A stretch of 64,000 bases of DNA from JAXGYV01 sp040772045 (GTDB taxonomy: Bacteria; Actinomycetota; Thermoleophilia; UBA2241). Of the stretch, positions 8,513 through 18,869 are shown piece by piece. Every line of letters starts with the position of its first letter. Positions within the stretch are counted from its first letter, which is position 1. The stretch lies in NCBI GenBank assembly GCA_040772045.1, contig JAXGYV010000001.1:62001-126000 (forward strand). The letters run 5' to 3'. The notes under the pieces were generated by a model. The model saw only the letters and a program-made list of their open reading frames with translations. It had not been told where the DNA came from and ran no database searches. Both the position numbers and the translations under genes were made by a program.

Positions 8513-8521
8513 TGGTATACT
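8513..8521 (+). promoter_or_regulatory. Candidate leaderless promoter of dxs
   Basis: TGGTATACT is an almost perfect extended -10. Its last base is 9 bases before the dxs ATG at 8531. With the usual 6-8 base distance to the transcription start, the mRNA would begin at or within about two bases of the start codon. No Shine-Dalgarno sequence is seen in this gap and no -35 is evident. Confidence 0.6.
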
Positions 8522-8530
8522 CGTCCGTCA

Positions 8531-10423
8531 ATGAACGAGACTCCAAGGTTGCTGCCTACACTCTCCGCGCCCGCCGACCTTCGCAAGTTCTCCGACGCAG
8601 AGCTCGTCGAACTCGCCGCTGAAGTACGGGCGCTGATGTTGCGCTGTGTGAGCAAAACCGGCGGGCACCTTGCCGCGAGCCTCGGCGCTGTGGAACTGGC
8701 CATCGCCATCCACAGCGTCATCGATAGCCCACGCGACAAAGTAATCTGGGACGTGGGGCATCAGTGCTATGCGCACAAGATCCTCACGGGCCGCTGGAAA
8801 GACTTCTGCACCATCAGGCAGCAGGGTGGCCTGTCGGGGTTCCCCTGCCGGTTCGAGTCCGTTCACGACGTGTGCGGGACGGGTCATGCATCGACCTCCG
8901 TGAGCTATGGCCTGGGACTCGTGGAAGCGGCCAAGGTCGCGGGCGAGCGGGGAGGACACGTGGTTTGTGTCCTCGGCGATGGAGCCATGACGGGCGGCGT
9001 GGCGTTCGAAGCCATCAACCAGGCCGGCCAGCTTCGCTCGCCGCTGGTCGTGGTGCTCAACGATAACCAGATGTCGATCAAGCCGAACGTGGGCGCGGTG
9101 GCGCTCTACCTCAACCGGCTGCGGCTCGACCCCACGCTCACCCGTTTCCGGGAAGAGGTCGAGCACACCGTCGCACGAATCCCCGCCATCGGTGCCCGCG
9201 CGTACAGTCTCGGCAAAGATGTCAAAGAGAGTATGAAGGCGCTTATCGTGCCGGGGATGCTGTTCGAGGAGCTGGGGTTCGCCTACGTAGGCGTGGTCGA
9301 TGGCCACGATATGAAGGCGCTGCGCGTGGCGTTGCGGCAAGCGCTCGACACGCGCCGTCCGGTCGTGGTGCACGTGAGGACGATCAAGGGGAAGGGGTAC
9401 AACCCGGCTGAGGAGCGGCCGAGCGAGTTCCACGGCACGCCGCCCTTCCATCTCGGCAACGGTGAGCTTGCGAGCGAAACCAAGGGCACCACGTTTACTC
9501 AGGCGTTCGGCCAGGCGCTGGTGCGTGAGGCGCGCGACGACGCTCGGGTGGTAGCCATCACCGCCGCTATGACGCAGGGCACTGGCCTCGAGGCGTTCGA
9601 GCGCGAGTTTCCGCAGCGGCTGTACGACGTAGGCATCGCCGAGGAGCACGCCGTGGTGTTCGCCGCCGGGCTGGCGTTGGGTGGCCTGAAGCCCGTGGTC
9701 GCGGTGTACTCCACCTTCTTGCAGCGAGCGTTCGACATGCTCATCCAAGATGTCGCCCTGCAGGACTTGCCTATCGTGTTCGCGGTGGATCGCGCGGGGC
9801 TCGTCGGCGACGATGGCCCAACGCACCACGGGGCGTTCGACCTCTCGTATCTGCGTATGATCCCGGGGATGGTCGTCATGGCCCCGTCGTCGCAAGAAGA
9901 TCTCCAGCACATGCTGCACACTGCCCTCGTGTGGGATCGCCCGGTCGCGATTCGCTACCCACGCGGGTTCGCGGTGCCCTTCGTGGCAGCGCAGGAACTA
10001 GAGGTGCTACCGTTGGGCGAGGCACGAGTGCTCCAGGAGGGAGAGGGCGTCGCGCTGGTGGGCGTGGGGACGGGCGTCGGCCTCTGCCAGGCGGCGGCGG
10101 CACTACTCCACGCCGAGGGACTGCACCCCACGGTCGTCGACGCGCGATTCGTCAAACCGCTCGACACCGGCCTCCTCGATCGACTCGTGGAGACCCACGA
10201 CCGCATAGTGACCGTCGAGGAAAACGTGCTCAGTGGGGGCTTCGGCAGTGCCGTCGCCGAGTATCTGGCGCCAGGCGGCATGCCCGTAACTATGATGGGC
10301 TTGCCCGACGCATTTGTACAGCACGGCACGCGAGCGCAACTACTGACCAATGTCTCCCTTACGGCGGAGGCGGTGGCGGAGGCGGCGCTGCGCTCGCGCT
10401 CCGGCGCGATCCCCGCCAGGTAG
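8531..10423 (+). CDS. dxs: 1-deoxy-D-xylulose-5-phosphate synthase
   Basis: It condenses pyruvate and glyceraldehyde-3-phosphate using thiamine diphosphate, the first MEP-pathway step. The 630-residue protein has the N-terminal GHQCYAHKILTGR segment, the thiamine/metal motif GDGAMTGGVAFEAINQAG, the transketolase-like pyrimidine-binding domain with the catalytic glutamate in GIAEEHAVVFAAGLA, and the C-terminal transketolase domain ending in VEENVLSGGFGSAVAEYL. It begins after a 104-base gap with its own -10 and no ribosome-binding site. TlyA follows 4 bases after its stop. Together with dxr and ispG in this window it shows the MEP route is used. Confidence 0.97.
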   Translation: MNETPRLLPTLSAPADLRKFSDAELVELAAEVRALMLRCVSKTGGHLAASLGAVELAIAIHSVIDSPRDKVIWDVGHQCYAHKILTGRWKDFCTIRQQGGLSGFPCRFESVHDVCGTGHASTSVSYGLGLVEAAKVAGERGGHVVCVLGDGAMTGGVAFEAINQAGQLRSPLVVVLNDNQMSIKPNVGAVALYLNRLRLDPTLTRFREEVEHTVARIPAIGARAYSLGKDVKESMKALIVPGMLFEELGFAYVGVVDGHDMKALRVALRQALDTRRPVVVHVRTIKGKGYNPAEERPSEFHGTPPFHLGNGELASETKGTTFTQAFGQALVREARDDARVVAITAAMTQGTGLEAFEREFPQRLYDVGIAEEHAVVFAAGLALGGLKPVVAVYSTFLQRAFDMLIQDVALQDLPIVFAVDRAGLVGDDGPTHHGAFDLSYLRMIPGMVVMAPSSQEDLQHMLHTALVWDRPVAIRYPRGFAVPFVAAQELEVLPLGEARVLQEGEGVALVGVGTGVGLCQAAAALLHAEGLHPTVVDARFVKPLDTGLLDRLVETHDRIVTVEENVLSGGFGSAVAEYLAPGGMPVTMMGLPDAFVQHGTRAQLLTNVSLTAEAVAEAALRSRSGAIPAR

Positions 10424-10427
10424 CCAG

Positions 10428-11228
10428 ATGCGCGAGCGGCTTGACGAGCTGCTCGTCCGTCGCGGCCTGCTCCCCAGCAGAGCTCAGGCGCGTGCGGCCA
10501 TCCTGGCCGGCGAGGTCCGCGTGGATGGGCACGTGGTTACCAAAGCCGGGGAAGCCGTCGCTGTGGGGGCGCACGTCGAGCTTGTCGCGCGCCGTCGGTT
10601 TGTGTCACGCGGGGGAGACAAACTCGATCACGCTCTGACGGTCCTCGGCGTGTCGGTGGCCGACGAGGATGTCTGCGACCTGGGCAGCTCCACGGGCGGG
10701 TTCGTGGATCGTCTGTTGCAGGGCGGAGCGCGGTCCGTAGTGGCCGTCGACGTGGGCTACGGGCAACTGGACTGGAGGTTGCGGGGAGACCCCCGGGTAC
10801 TGGTGCTCGAGCGCACGAACGCGCGCGAGCTGACGTGCGATCGTCTCCCCACGGTGCCCACGTTTGTCACCGCCGATGTGTCCTTCATCTCCCTGACGGT
10901 GGCTCTGGGCCCCGTGCTAGAATGCGCCCGGGCTGGCTACCGTGGTCTGGTGCTCGTAAAACCGCAGTTCGAGGCCGGGCGCGAGCACGTGGGCAAGGGC
11001 GGGGTGGTGCGTGACCGCGAGGTGCATCGGCAGGTGCTGGTGTCTGTGAGCGAATGGCTCCGGAGTCGCGGCGCGGCCATCCTCGGCATGTGCGACTCGG
11101 GGCATCCAGGGCCAAAGGGAAACGTGGAGTACTTCCTGTACTTTTGCGATGCGACGTCGTCGTTGGCGGCGTCACAGGTGGAGCCGGCGATCGCCGCACG
11201 CGCGGCAACCGAGGTCAGCGGTGGCTAA
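10428..11228 (+). CDS. tlyA: TlyA-family rRNA 2'-O-methyltransferase
   Basis: TlyA methylates the 2'-hydroxyl of specific 16S/23S rRNA cytidines in some bacteria. The 266-residue protein starts with an S4 RNA-binding domain (RLDELLVRRGLLPSRAQARAAILAGEVRVDG). A FtsJ-like Rossmann methyltransferase follows, with the SAM motif DLGSSTGGFVDRLLQGGA and the conserved VLVKPQFEAGR and HPGPKGNVEYFL segments. The ATG at 10428 follows CCAGG and the dxs stop. The frame is open upstream, but that part is Arg-rich read-through. It overlaps nadK by 8 bases. The dxs-tlyA-nadK-recN order is widely conserved. Confidence 0.9.
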   Translation: MRERLDELLVRRGLLPSRAQARAAILAGEVRVDGHVVTKAGEAVAVGAHVELVARRRFVSRGGDKLDHALTVLGVSVADEDVCDLGSSTGGFVDRLLQGGARSVVAVDVGYGQLDWRLRGDPRVLVLERTNARELTCDRLPTVPTFVTADVSFISLTVALGPVLECARAGYRGLVLVKPQFEAGREHVGKGGVVRDREVHRQVLVSVSEWLRSRGAAILGMCDSGHPGPKGNVEYFLYFCDATSSLAASQVEPAIAARAATEVSGG

Positions 11229-12093
11229 ACCGCTGCGCCGCGTCGCCGTCCTCACCCATCTGCTGGCCGATTCCACGGCGGCCGCGCTGCGGGAGTTGGC
11301 CGAGGTAGGCGCCGAGTACGGCCTTCAGCTCTTGCTCCCGACCGAGGAGGCGGCCAAGCATCCGCTGGCCGACGAACTCGGATACAGGCGGATCGGTGCG
11401 CGCGATCTCCACATGGCCGACCTCTGCCTGGTGTTCGGCGGCGACGGTAGTATCCTGCGCGCCCTGGGGCGGCTGCTGGGGAGCGGCGTGCCGACGCTGG
11501 GTGTCAACTTCGGGAACGTTGGCTTTCTGGCAAGCTTGCCGCAGGAGCGCTGGCGGGACGGGCTCGCGGGGGTGCTCGCCGGGAGGTACCAGGTTGCCGA
11601 GCTCCTAACGGTGGAGGCGCGGCTTCCCGATGGCTGCTTCGCTGCGGTCAACGATGTGGTGCTGTCGCGACCTCATCGGCATGGAGTGCTCCATCTGGAG
11701 TATGCCATCGCCGGCGCGTCTCTCGGAGGCATGCGCTGCGACGGCATGATCGTGGCCACGCCGACGGGGTCCACGGCGTACAACCTATCGTGCGGGGGGC
11801 CGCTGGTGGTGTGGGATGCGAGCGTGCTGGTGCTGAACTTCGTGGCGCCGCACTCGCTCGGCTTTCGTCCGCTGGTCTTGCGACCCGAGCACGTCATCGA
11901 GGTATGCAACGCCGGCGATGTGAGCGAGGCCGAGGTGGTGGTGGATGGCCGGGTAGTCGGCGTGCTCAGCCAGGGCGATTGCCTGCGGATCGGCGCATCG
12001 CCGCTGCGCGCTCTGCTGCTCCTCCAAGAGGGAGCCTCGTTCTATCGGAACGTAGAAGAGAAGCTCTTTGGATTCGGTGCGGATGCTCGCTGA
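11221..12093 (+). CDS. nadK: NAD kinase
   Basis: It phosphorylates NAD to NADP. The 290-residue protein carries the GGDGS motif (LVFGGDGSILRALG), the following GVNFGNVGFLASL segment, NDVVLSR and the ATPTGSTAYNLSCGGPLV signature. The usual NE/D is ND here, which is common. The start is GTG 11221, with GAGG six bases upstream, and it overlaps tlyA by 8 bases. The recN start lies inside its last codons. Length and motifs are normal. Confidence 0.95.
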   Translation: MAKPLRRVAVLTHLLADSTAAALRELAEVGAEYGLQLLLPTEEAAKHPLADELGYRRIGARDLHMADLCLVFGGDGSILRALGRLLGSGVPTLGVNFGNVGFLASLPQERWRDGLAGVLAGRYQVAELLTVEARLPDGCFAAVNDVVLSRPHRHGVLHLEYAIAGASLGGMRCDGMIVATPTGSTAYNLSCGGPLVVWDASVLVLNFVAPHSLGFRPLVLRPEHVIEVCNAGDVSEAEVVVDGRVVGVLSQGDCLRIGASPLRALLLLQEGASFYRNVEEKLFGFGADAR

Positions 12094-13840
12094 GCTCTCT
12101 ATCGCGGATCTGGTGCTCATCGCGCAAGCGCGCCTCGAGCTCTCGCCTGGTCTCAACGTGATCACCGGAGAGACGGGTGCCGGCAAGACTCTCCTCGCTC
12201 AGGCCATCGGCCTCCTCATGGGGCAAAAGGGCGGGGAGGGTCTGGTCCGCGTTGGCGCCGAGCGAGCAACCGTGCAAGCCGTGTTCGCAGATGGCGAAGA
12301 GTTACTGGCTGTGGCACGTGAGTTGCCGGCGCGGGGCAGGGCGCGTGCCTATGTAAACGGCCTAGCCTCCTCAGCGGCAGTGGTCGAAGAGGTGGTGCGC
12401 GATCGGGTGGCGTTCTACGGACAACTCGAACACGCGCGTCTGCTCCACCTGGAGCGCCAGCTCGACTTGCTCGATGAAGCGGCGGGCGAGAACGTTGCGC
12501 GGCTGCTCGTCACTTACGGCGAAGCCTACGCCGGCGCGCGTGAACTGGAGCGCCGTCTGCAAGAGCTGCGGCGTGCGCAACAGGACCGCGAGCGCGAGCT
12601 CGATCTCCTCCGTTTCCAAATCGAGGAGATCGAGCGAGCGAAGGTAGAGCCCGGGGAGGATGCACGCGTCGCGCAGGAGCGCGACCGGCTGCGGCACGCG
12701 GGCAGGCTGCTGGAGCGTGTAGGCGGAGCGGTGGCGTTCCTCGCGGGAGAAACAGAGGCGAGCGGCCTGGACGGCCTGCGCGGGGCGCGCGGACTGGTTG
12801 CCGACGCGGCGTCATGGGACGCCGCGCTCGCGCCGCTCGGCGAGCGGCTAGACGGGCTGGTGGCCGAAGCAGAAGATGTGGCATTCGCGCTCCAGGCCTA
12901 CCTCGAGGAGATCGACGCCGACCCCGCCCATCGCGATCGCGTCGAGCTACGGCACGACGAGCTCACCGCGCTGCGGCGCAAGTACGGCGCCACGGCCGAC
13001 GACGTGCTGGCGTACCTCGCGCGGGCGCGCACGCGGGCGGACGAGCTGGCGCGCGGGGGCGAGGAGCAGGATACGCTGCGCGAGCAGACCCGTGCGGCGT
13101 GGGAGGCCGCGGTGACCGCCGCGGCGCGGCTCACGGAAGCGCGGCGGAAGCACGCGCCGCGTTTCGCCGCCGCGGTGGCGCGCGAGCTGCGGGCGCTCAG
13201 TATGCCTCACGCACGCTTCGAGGTGGCGCTGAGCAGCCGTGGCGAGGGCGTGGCGGTGCTCGGCCCTCGCGGCGCCGACGAGGTGGAGTTCCTCTTCTCG
13301 GCTAACCCCGGTACGGCACTGCGCCCGCTGCGCGACACGGCCTCGGGGGGCGAGCTGTCACGAGCCATGCTCGCCCTCAAAAGCGTGGCTACGCTCACGG
13401 CCGACGTCGGTACACTGATCTTCGACGAGGTAGACACCGGCATCGGCGGTGTGACGGCCACCGGCCTGGGCGAACGGCTGGTGCGGCTAGCGAGCCGCAC
13501 ACAGATCGTGTGTATCACGCACCTGGCGCAGGTGGTGGCCTTCGCGGACCGTCACTTCGCCATCGCGAAGGTGAGCGATCCACAGGCCGCGACCACCGAG
13601 ACCGTCGTGCGCCGGGTGGAGGGCGAGGAGCGGGTAGACGAGCTGTGCCGTATGCTGGGCGCCTCGGCGTCCGACCCGGCGGCGCGCGCGCACGCCGAGA
13701 GCCTGCTCGCGCGAGCGGCCGAGGCGCGCAAGGAGGAGGTGCGGGCCGGCTGTCGTCGGCTGGCGCGCGGCGGCTGTCTCGCCCCTTTGTGCGACGGGAG
13801 GGGCGTTCCCACATGCTATACTTGCGACCCGAAGTGGTAG
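12083..13840 (+). CDS. recN: DNA repair protein RecN
   Basis: An SMC-like ATPase for double-strand break repair. The 585-residue protein has the Walker A loop GETGAGKT near residue 34. Two long coiled-coil arms flank a middle segment rich in Ala, Arg and Glu. The C-terminal half has the ABC signature TASGGELSRAMLALK, Walker B TLIFDEVDTGIGG and the ITHLAQVVAFAD H-loop. The last 50 residues are unconserved and Cys/Arg-rich and run over the predicted pyrG promoter, so the conserved protein ends well before the stop. The ATG at 12083 overlaps nadK by 11 bases; GTG 12077 is an alternative. Confidence 0.94.
   Translation: MLAELSIADLVLIAQARLELSPGLNVITGETGAGKTLLAQAIGLLMGQKGGEGLVRVGAERATVQAVFADGEELLAVARELPARGRARAYVNGLASSAAVVEEVVRDRVAFYGQLEHARLLHLERQLDLLDEAAGENVARLLVTYGEAYAGARELERRLQELRRAQQDRERELDLLRFQIEEIERAKVEPGEDARVAQERDRLRHAGRLLERVGGAVAFLAGETEASGLDGLRGARGLVADAASWDAALAPLGERLDGLVAEAEDVAFALQAYLEEIDADPAHRDRVELRHDELTALRRKYGATADDVLAYLARARTRADELARGGEEQDTLREQTRAAWEAAVTAAARLTEARRKHAPRFAAAVARELRALSMPHARFEVALSSRGEGVAVLGPRGADEVEFLFSANPGTALRPLRDTASGGELSRAMLALKSVATLTADVGTLIFDEVDTGIGGVTATGLGERLVRLASRTQIVCITHLAQVVAFADRHFAIAKVSDPQAATTETVVRRVEGEERVDELCRMLGASASDPAARAHAESLLARAAEARKEEVRAGCRRLARGGCLAPLCDGRGVPTCYTCDPKW
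13814..13822 (+). promoter_or_regulatory. Candidate promoter for pyrG
   Basis: TGCTATACT is a strong extended -10, identical in its core to the one before rpsB. It lies inside the unconserved 3' end of recN. A start near 13829 would give pyrG a leader of about 160 bases that contains the hairpin at 13864-13898. No clear -35 is seen. Confidence 0.55.
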
Positions 13841-13863
13841 GTGAGACCCCGGCTAATCACTGT

Positions 13864-13898
13864 GCTCCGGCCCGCGCTCTCGCGGGAGGAGCCGGAGC
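13864..13898 (+). promoter_or_regulatory. Stable hairpin in the pyrG leader
   Basis: The arms GCTCCGGC (13864-13871) and GCCGGAGC (13891-13898) are perfectly complementary. They enclose an inner stem CCGCG/CGCGG with a CTCT loop and a 5-base bulge. A pyrimidine-rich stretch without a clean T run follows. It could be an attenuator or terminator for the upstream unit, or a pyrG leader element. It is distinct from the reiterative-initiation control known for Bacillus pyrG. Confidence 0.5.
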
Positions 13899-13987
13899 CC
13901 CGCTCTATCGCCTTCTCTGTCTCTCCTCGCGCTCGACCTCACGGGTCATTGTGTTCATCTCGTCCCTCTCGCGCGGAAGGTAGGTTC

Positions 13988-15593
<1,606 letters not shown>

Positions 15594-15604
<11 letters not shown>

Positions 15605-16736
15605 GCACGAGGCCGTGGCCACCCCCGGCGGTCTGCTGGAGCTGTTCCTCGCTCTGGCAGCCATACCGTCGCCGTCGGGCGCGGAGCGCGCCGTGGCGGA
15701 TCTTGTTCTCGAGCATCTGCGCGCAGCCGGCCTGGAACCTCGGGAAGATGAAACAGCGGCGAGCGCTGGCGCCGGCAGCGGGTGCATCCATGTGGCGGTC
15801 GAGGGCGCTGGGAGGGGTACACCGGTCTTGCTCTGCGCGCATCTGGACACCGTTGGGGTGGCCGGCCCGATTACGCCGCTCGTTGCGGATGGCGTGGTGC
15901 GCAGCGACGGCACCACCATCCTCGGCGCGGACGACAAGGCCGCGGTGGCAGTGCTGCTGCACGCCTTGGCCGATCTGGCGGCAGCACCGCCCGCGGGCCG
16001 GGTTGAGGTGCTGTTCACCACGTGCGAAGAGGTCGGCCTGCGTGGTGCCAAGGCGTTCGACGTGGCGTGTTCGCGCGCGGCGGCGGGGTTCGTCTTCGAT
16101 TCGAGCGGGCCACTTGGACAGGTGATCACCTCGGCCCCGGCGCAGAAGACTCTGGAGGCCGAGTTTCGCGGCGTCGCCGCTCACGCGGGCATCGAGCCCG
16201 AACGCGGTCGCAGTGCCGTGGTGGCGGCGGCACGCGCCGTGGCCGCCATGCGGCTCGGGCGTATCGACGAGGCGACCACGGCGAACGTGGGCAGCATCGC
16301 GGGGGGGCACGCCACCAACATCGTGCCCGAGCGCTGCGTCGTGAGGGGCGAGGCGAGGAGTCGCCAGGCCGAGAGCCTCGCCGCTCAGACTGCCCACATG
16401 GTGGAGGCGATCACGCAGGCCGCCGCGGAGACGGGAGTGGACGTCACCACGAGCGTGCGCGACGAATACCAGGCCTTCGCGGTAGCGTCGGATTCGTTAC
16501 CGGCGCGGATTGCTCGCGAGGCACTCTCACGGGTGGGTGTGCCGGCGGAGATGGTGGGAACCGGGGGCGGCTCCGACGCGAATGTGCTGAATGCGCGTGG
16601 CATGCCGACGGTTAATCTCAGTGTGGGATACGAGCACGTGCACACCTCCGACGAGTACATGCCTCTCGATCGCTTGGAGCAGGCGTACCGCCTGGTTCAC
16701 GAGATCGTGGCGGTGGCTAGCGCCGTCACCGAGTAA
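15594..16736 (+). CDS. M20 family peptidase, PepT-like
   Basis: A 380-residue zinc-dependent amidohydrolase/peptidase. The first metal-binding segment is LLCAHLDTVG, the second is GADDKAAVAVLLHAL, the catalytic glutamate pair lies in FTTCEEVGLRGAKAF, and the C-terminal ligand is in YEHVHTSDEYMPL. A dimerisation domain sits between, with AAHAGIEPERGRSAVVAAARAVAAM. The pattern is closest to the tripeptidase T-like/YqjE group. It starts inside the last codons of pyrG and precedes xerD. The substrate is unknown. Confidence 0.85.
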
Positions 16737-16785
16737 CTCGCGTTCGCCGCAGGGGAAGCGCGTGGCGGCGCCGAAGGGACAGAGT

Positions 16786-17700
16786 ATGCAGCGCGGTCCC
16801 GTTCACGATGCCGATCTGAGCGACTACCTCGATTCCCTGCGCTTCGAGCGGGGCATGGGCGAGAACACCGTGCGAGCGTACGAACGCGACGGGACCGCGC
16901 TGGTCATGTTCCTGCGCGCTCGTGGCCGTGCGCTGCGAACGGCTCAGGCGACCGATCTGGACGCCTACTTCGCCGGACCCGGTGGTGGAGGAGCTGCCTC
17001 CAGCGTCGCCCGACGGGTAGCGGCGATCCGCGGCCTGTTCCGCTTCCTGGTGCGCGAAGAACGCATCGCCGGCGACCCGTGTGTGTGGCTGCGCTCGCCA
17101 CGCCGTGGGAAGCCATTGCCGCGGGTGCTCAGCATCGAGGAGGTTCGAGCTATGCTGGCACACGTGCGCACGGCGGGCGCGGCCGGGCAGCGCGACCTGG
17201 CGATGATCGAGCTTCTCTACGGCTGCGGCCTGCGAGCGTCCGAGCTCGTGGGGTTACGTACGGTGGATGTGGACGTGGAGGGCGGACTCGTGCGCTGCCT
17301 GGGCAAGGGGGACAAGGAGCGGGTGGTGCCGATGGGCAGCTACGCGAGCGAGGCGGTCGCGCACTACGTGAGAGACGGCCGCGCCAAGATCCTCGGAGGG
17401 CGCCGTCGCGACGAACTCTTTGTGAACGCTCGGGGTGGCCCTCTGACGCGCCAGGGACTGCACCACATCCTGCGGAGCTACGCGCGCCGCGCGGGCATCG
17501 AGCGTCCCGTGAGCGCGCACGTCTTTCGCCACAGCTTCGCCACGCATCTGGTACGAGCCGGTGCCGATCTGCGCAGTGTTCAGGAGATGCTGGGACACGC
17601 CGACGTGAGCACCACCCAGGTGTACACGCACGTGACTGCCGAGCACTTGCGAGAGACGTTCTTGAGCAGCCACCCCCGAGCTCACCGCCGGGCGCGATGA
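16786..17700 (+). CDS. xerD: Tyrosine recombinase, XerD-like
   Basis: A 304-residue site-specific recombinase expected to act with a XerC partner at dif to resolve chromosome dimers. An N-terminal SAM-like core-binding domain (about 1-100) precedes the catalytic domain. The catalytic residues appear in CGLRASELVGL (Arg), HVFRHSFATHL (His-x-x-Arg) and LGHADVSTTQVYTHV (His and the nucleophilic Tyr). The ATG at 16786 has AAGGGA six bases upstream; an in-frame GTG at 16762 is less likely. Its stop overlaps the deoB start (ATGA). The xerD-deoB arrangement is known from Firmicutes, so context supports XerD rather than a mobile integrase. Confidence 0.9.
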   Translation: MQRGPVHDADLSDYLDSLRFERGMGENTVRAYERDGTALVMFLRARGRALRTAQATDLDAYFAGPGGGGAASSVARRVAAIRGLFRFLVREERIAGDPCVWLRSPRRGKPLPRVLSIEEVRAMLAHVRTAGAAGQRDLAMIELLYGCGLRASELVGLRTVDVDVEGGLVRCLGKGDKERVVPMGSYASEAVAHYVRDGRAKILGGRRRDELFVNARGGPLTRQGLHHILRSYARRAGIERPVSAHVFRHSFATHLVRAGADLRSVQEMLGHADVSTTQVYTHVTAEHLRETFLSSHPRAHRRAR

Positions 17701-18869
17701 GGGCCGTGGTTCACAGCGACACCCGTCGCAGGCGAGTCTTCGTGTGCGTCCTAGATGGGGTGGGCGCCGGTGCGCTGCCGGACGCGGCTGCCTATGGCGA
17801 CGCCGGCGCCCATACACTGCGCCACGTTCTGGAACAGTGCCCCGTCGCGGTACCCAATCTGGCCTCCCTGGGCCTGAGCGAGGTCGTCGGCTTGCCTCTT
17901 GGACCGGTGCGGGCGGATGCGACGTACGGCCGGCTCCTGGAGCACGGCGCGGGCAAGGACACCACCACGGGCCACTGGGAGCTCATGGGTCTAGTCCTCG
18001 AACGGCCGTTCCCTACCTACCCGCACGGCTTTCCGCGCGAGGTGATCGAGGCCTTCGCGGCCGGCATCGAGCGAGAGGTGCTGGCCAATCGGCCGGCCAG
18101 CGGCACGGCGATCATCGCGGAGCTCGGCGACGAGCACGTGCGGACCGGCAAGCCGATCGTGTATACATCGGCCGACTCAGTCTTCCAGATCGCCTGTCAC
18201 GAAGCGGTCGTGCCGGTCGATGTGCTCTATGACTGGTGCGCGCTCGCTCGTCGCATTCTCACTGGCCGGCATGCTGTGGGACGCGTTATCGCGCGGCCTT
18301 TCACGGGCGAGCGTGGTTCCTACGCTCGCACGCCGCGGCGGCGTGATTTCTCGCTGCCCCCCACGGGGACCACGTATCTGGATCTCCTGCAGGAACGCCA
18401 GGTCCCGGTGATCGGGGTGGGCAAGATCGGGGAGATCTTCGTGCAGCGTGGCATCGACGTGGACGATCACACCACCGACAACGTCGCTGGGATCGCCGCG
18501 TGCCTGCGCCATCTTCGCTCCATGGAACGGGGGCTGCTGTTTGCCAACTTGGTGGACTTCGACATGGTGTGGGGGCACAGGAACGACGTGCGGGGGTTCG
18601 CGGACGGATTGCGCGCGGTCGACGCGGCACTGCCCGAACTGATAGGCGCGCTGCGCCCCGGCGATGCCATGATGCTCTGCGCCGATCACGGCGTCGATCC
18701 AACCACGCCCGGCAGCGACCACACGCGGGAGTACTCTCCTCTGTTGGCGCTGGGCCTCTCGCCTGGTCGCTACGATGGCCTGCAGGAGGACGTGGGAGCT
18801 ACCGCGTTTGTCCTGCTCACCGGCGAACGGCCACCCTTGGCCGGCCAGCTCATCGGAGGCGGAGGGTGA
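17697..18869 (+). CDS. deoB: Phosphopentomutase
   Basis: It interconverts (deoxy)ribose-1- and 5-phosphate, linking nucleoside phosphorolysis to central metabolism. The 390-residue alkaline-phosphatase-fold enzyme shows the metal-binding N-terminal VLDGVGAGALPDA, the KDTTTGHWELMG nucleophile region, NLVDFDMVWGHRND, and C-terminal CADHGVDPTTPGSDHTREYSPLL. It overlaps xerD by 4 bases and punA by 4 bases (GTGA). It sits directly before two nucleoside phosphorylases, which supply its substrates. Confidence 0.95.
   Translation: MRAVVHSDTRRRRVFVCVLDGVGAGALPDAAAYGDAGAHTLRHVLEQCPVAVPNLASLGLSEVVGLPLGPVRADATYGRLLEHGAGKDTTTGHWELMGLVLERPFPTYPHGFPREVIEAFAAGIEREVLANRPASGTAIIAELGDEHVRTGKPIVYTSADSVFQIACHEAVVPVDVLYDWCALARRILTGRHAVGRVIARPFTGERGSYARTPRRRDFSLPPTGTTYLDLLQERQVPVIGVGKIGEIFVQRGIDVDDHTTDNVAGIAACLRHLRSMERGLLFANLVDFDMVWGHRNDVRGFADGLRAVDAALPELIGALRPGDAMMLCADHGVDPTTPGSDHTREYSPLLALGLSPGRYDGLQEDVGATAFVLLTGERPPLAGQLIGGGG

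Noticed and set aside
8528..9919. A long open frame antisense to dxs, and similar long antisense frames opposite ffh, smc and wecB
   Set aside because: They mirror GC-rich codon bias of well-identified genes, have no recognisable domain, and lack start signals. They are shadows.
10915..10922. GCTAGAAT inside tlyA, and a TATACT inside rsmD near 22355, as internal promoters
   Set aside because: Both lie within conserved coding sequence far from a gene start. The motif is expected by chance about once per kilobase.
16786..17700. Tyrosine recombinases here and at 46139 as signs of integrated elements
   Set aside because: Both have Xer-type length and conserved chromosomal neighbours (deoB; dprA/whiG). 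No attachment repeats, tRNA or cargo genes are seen.
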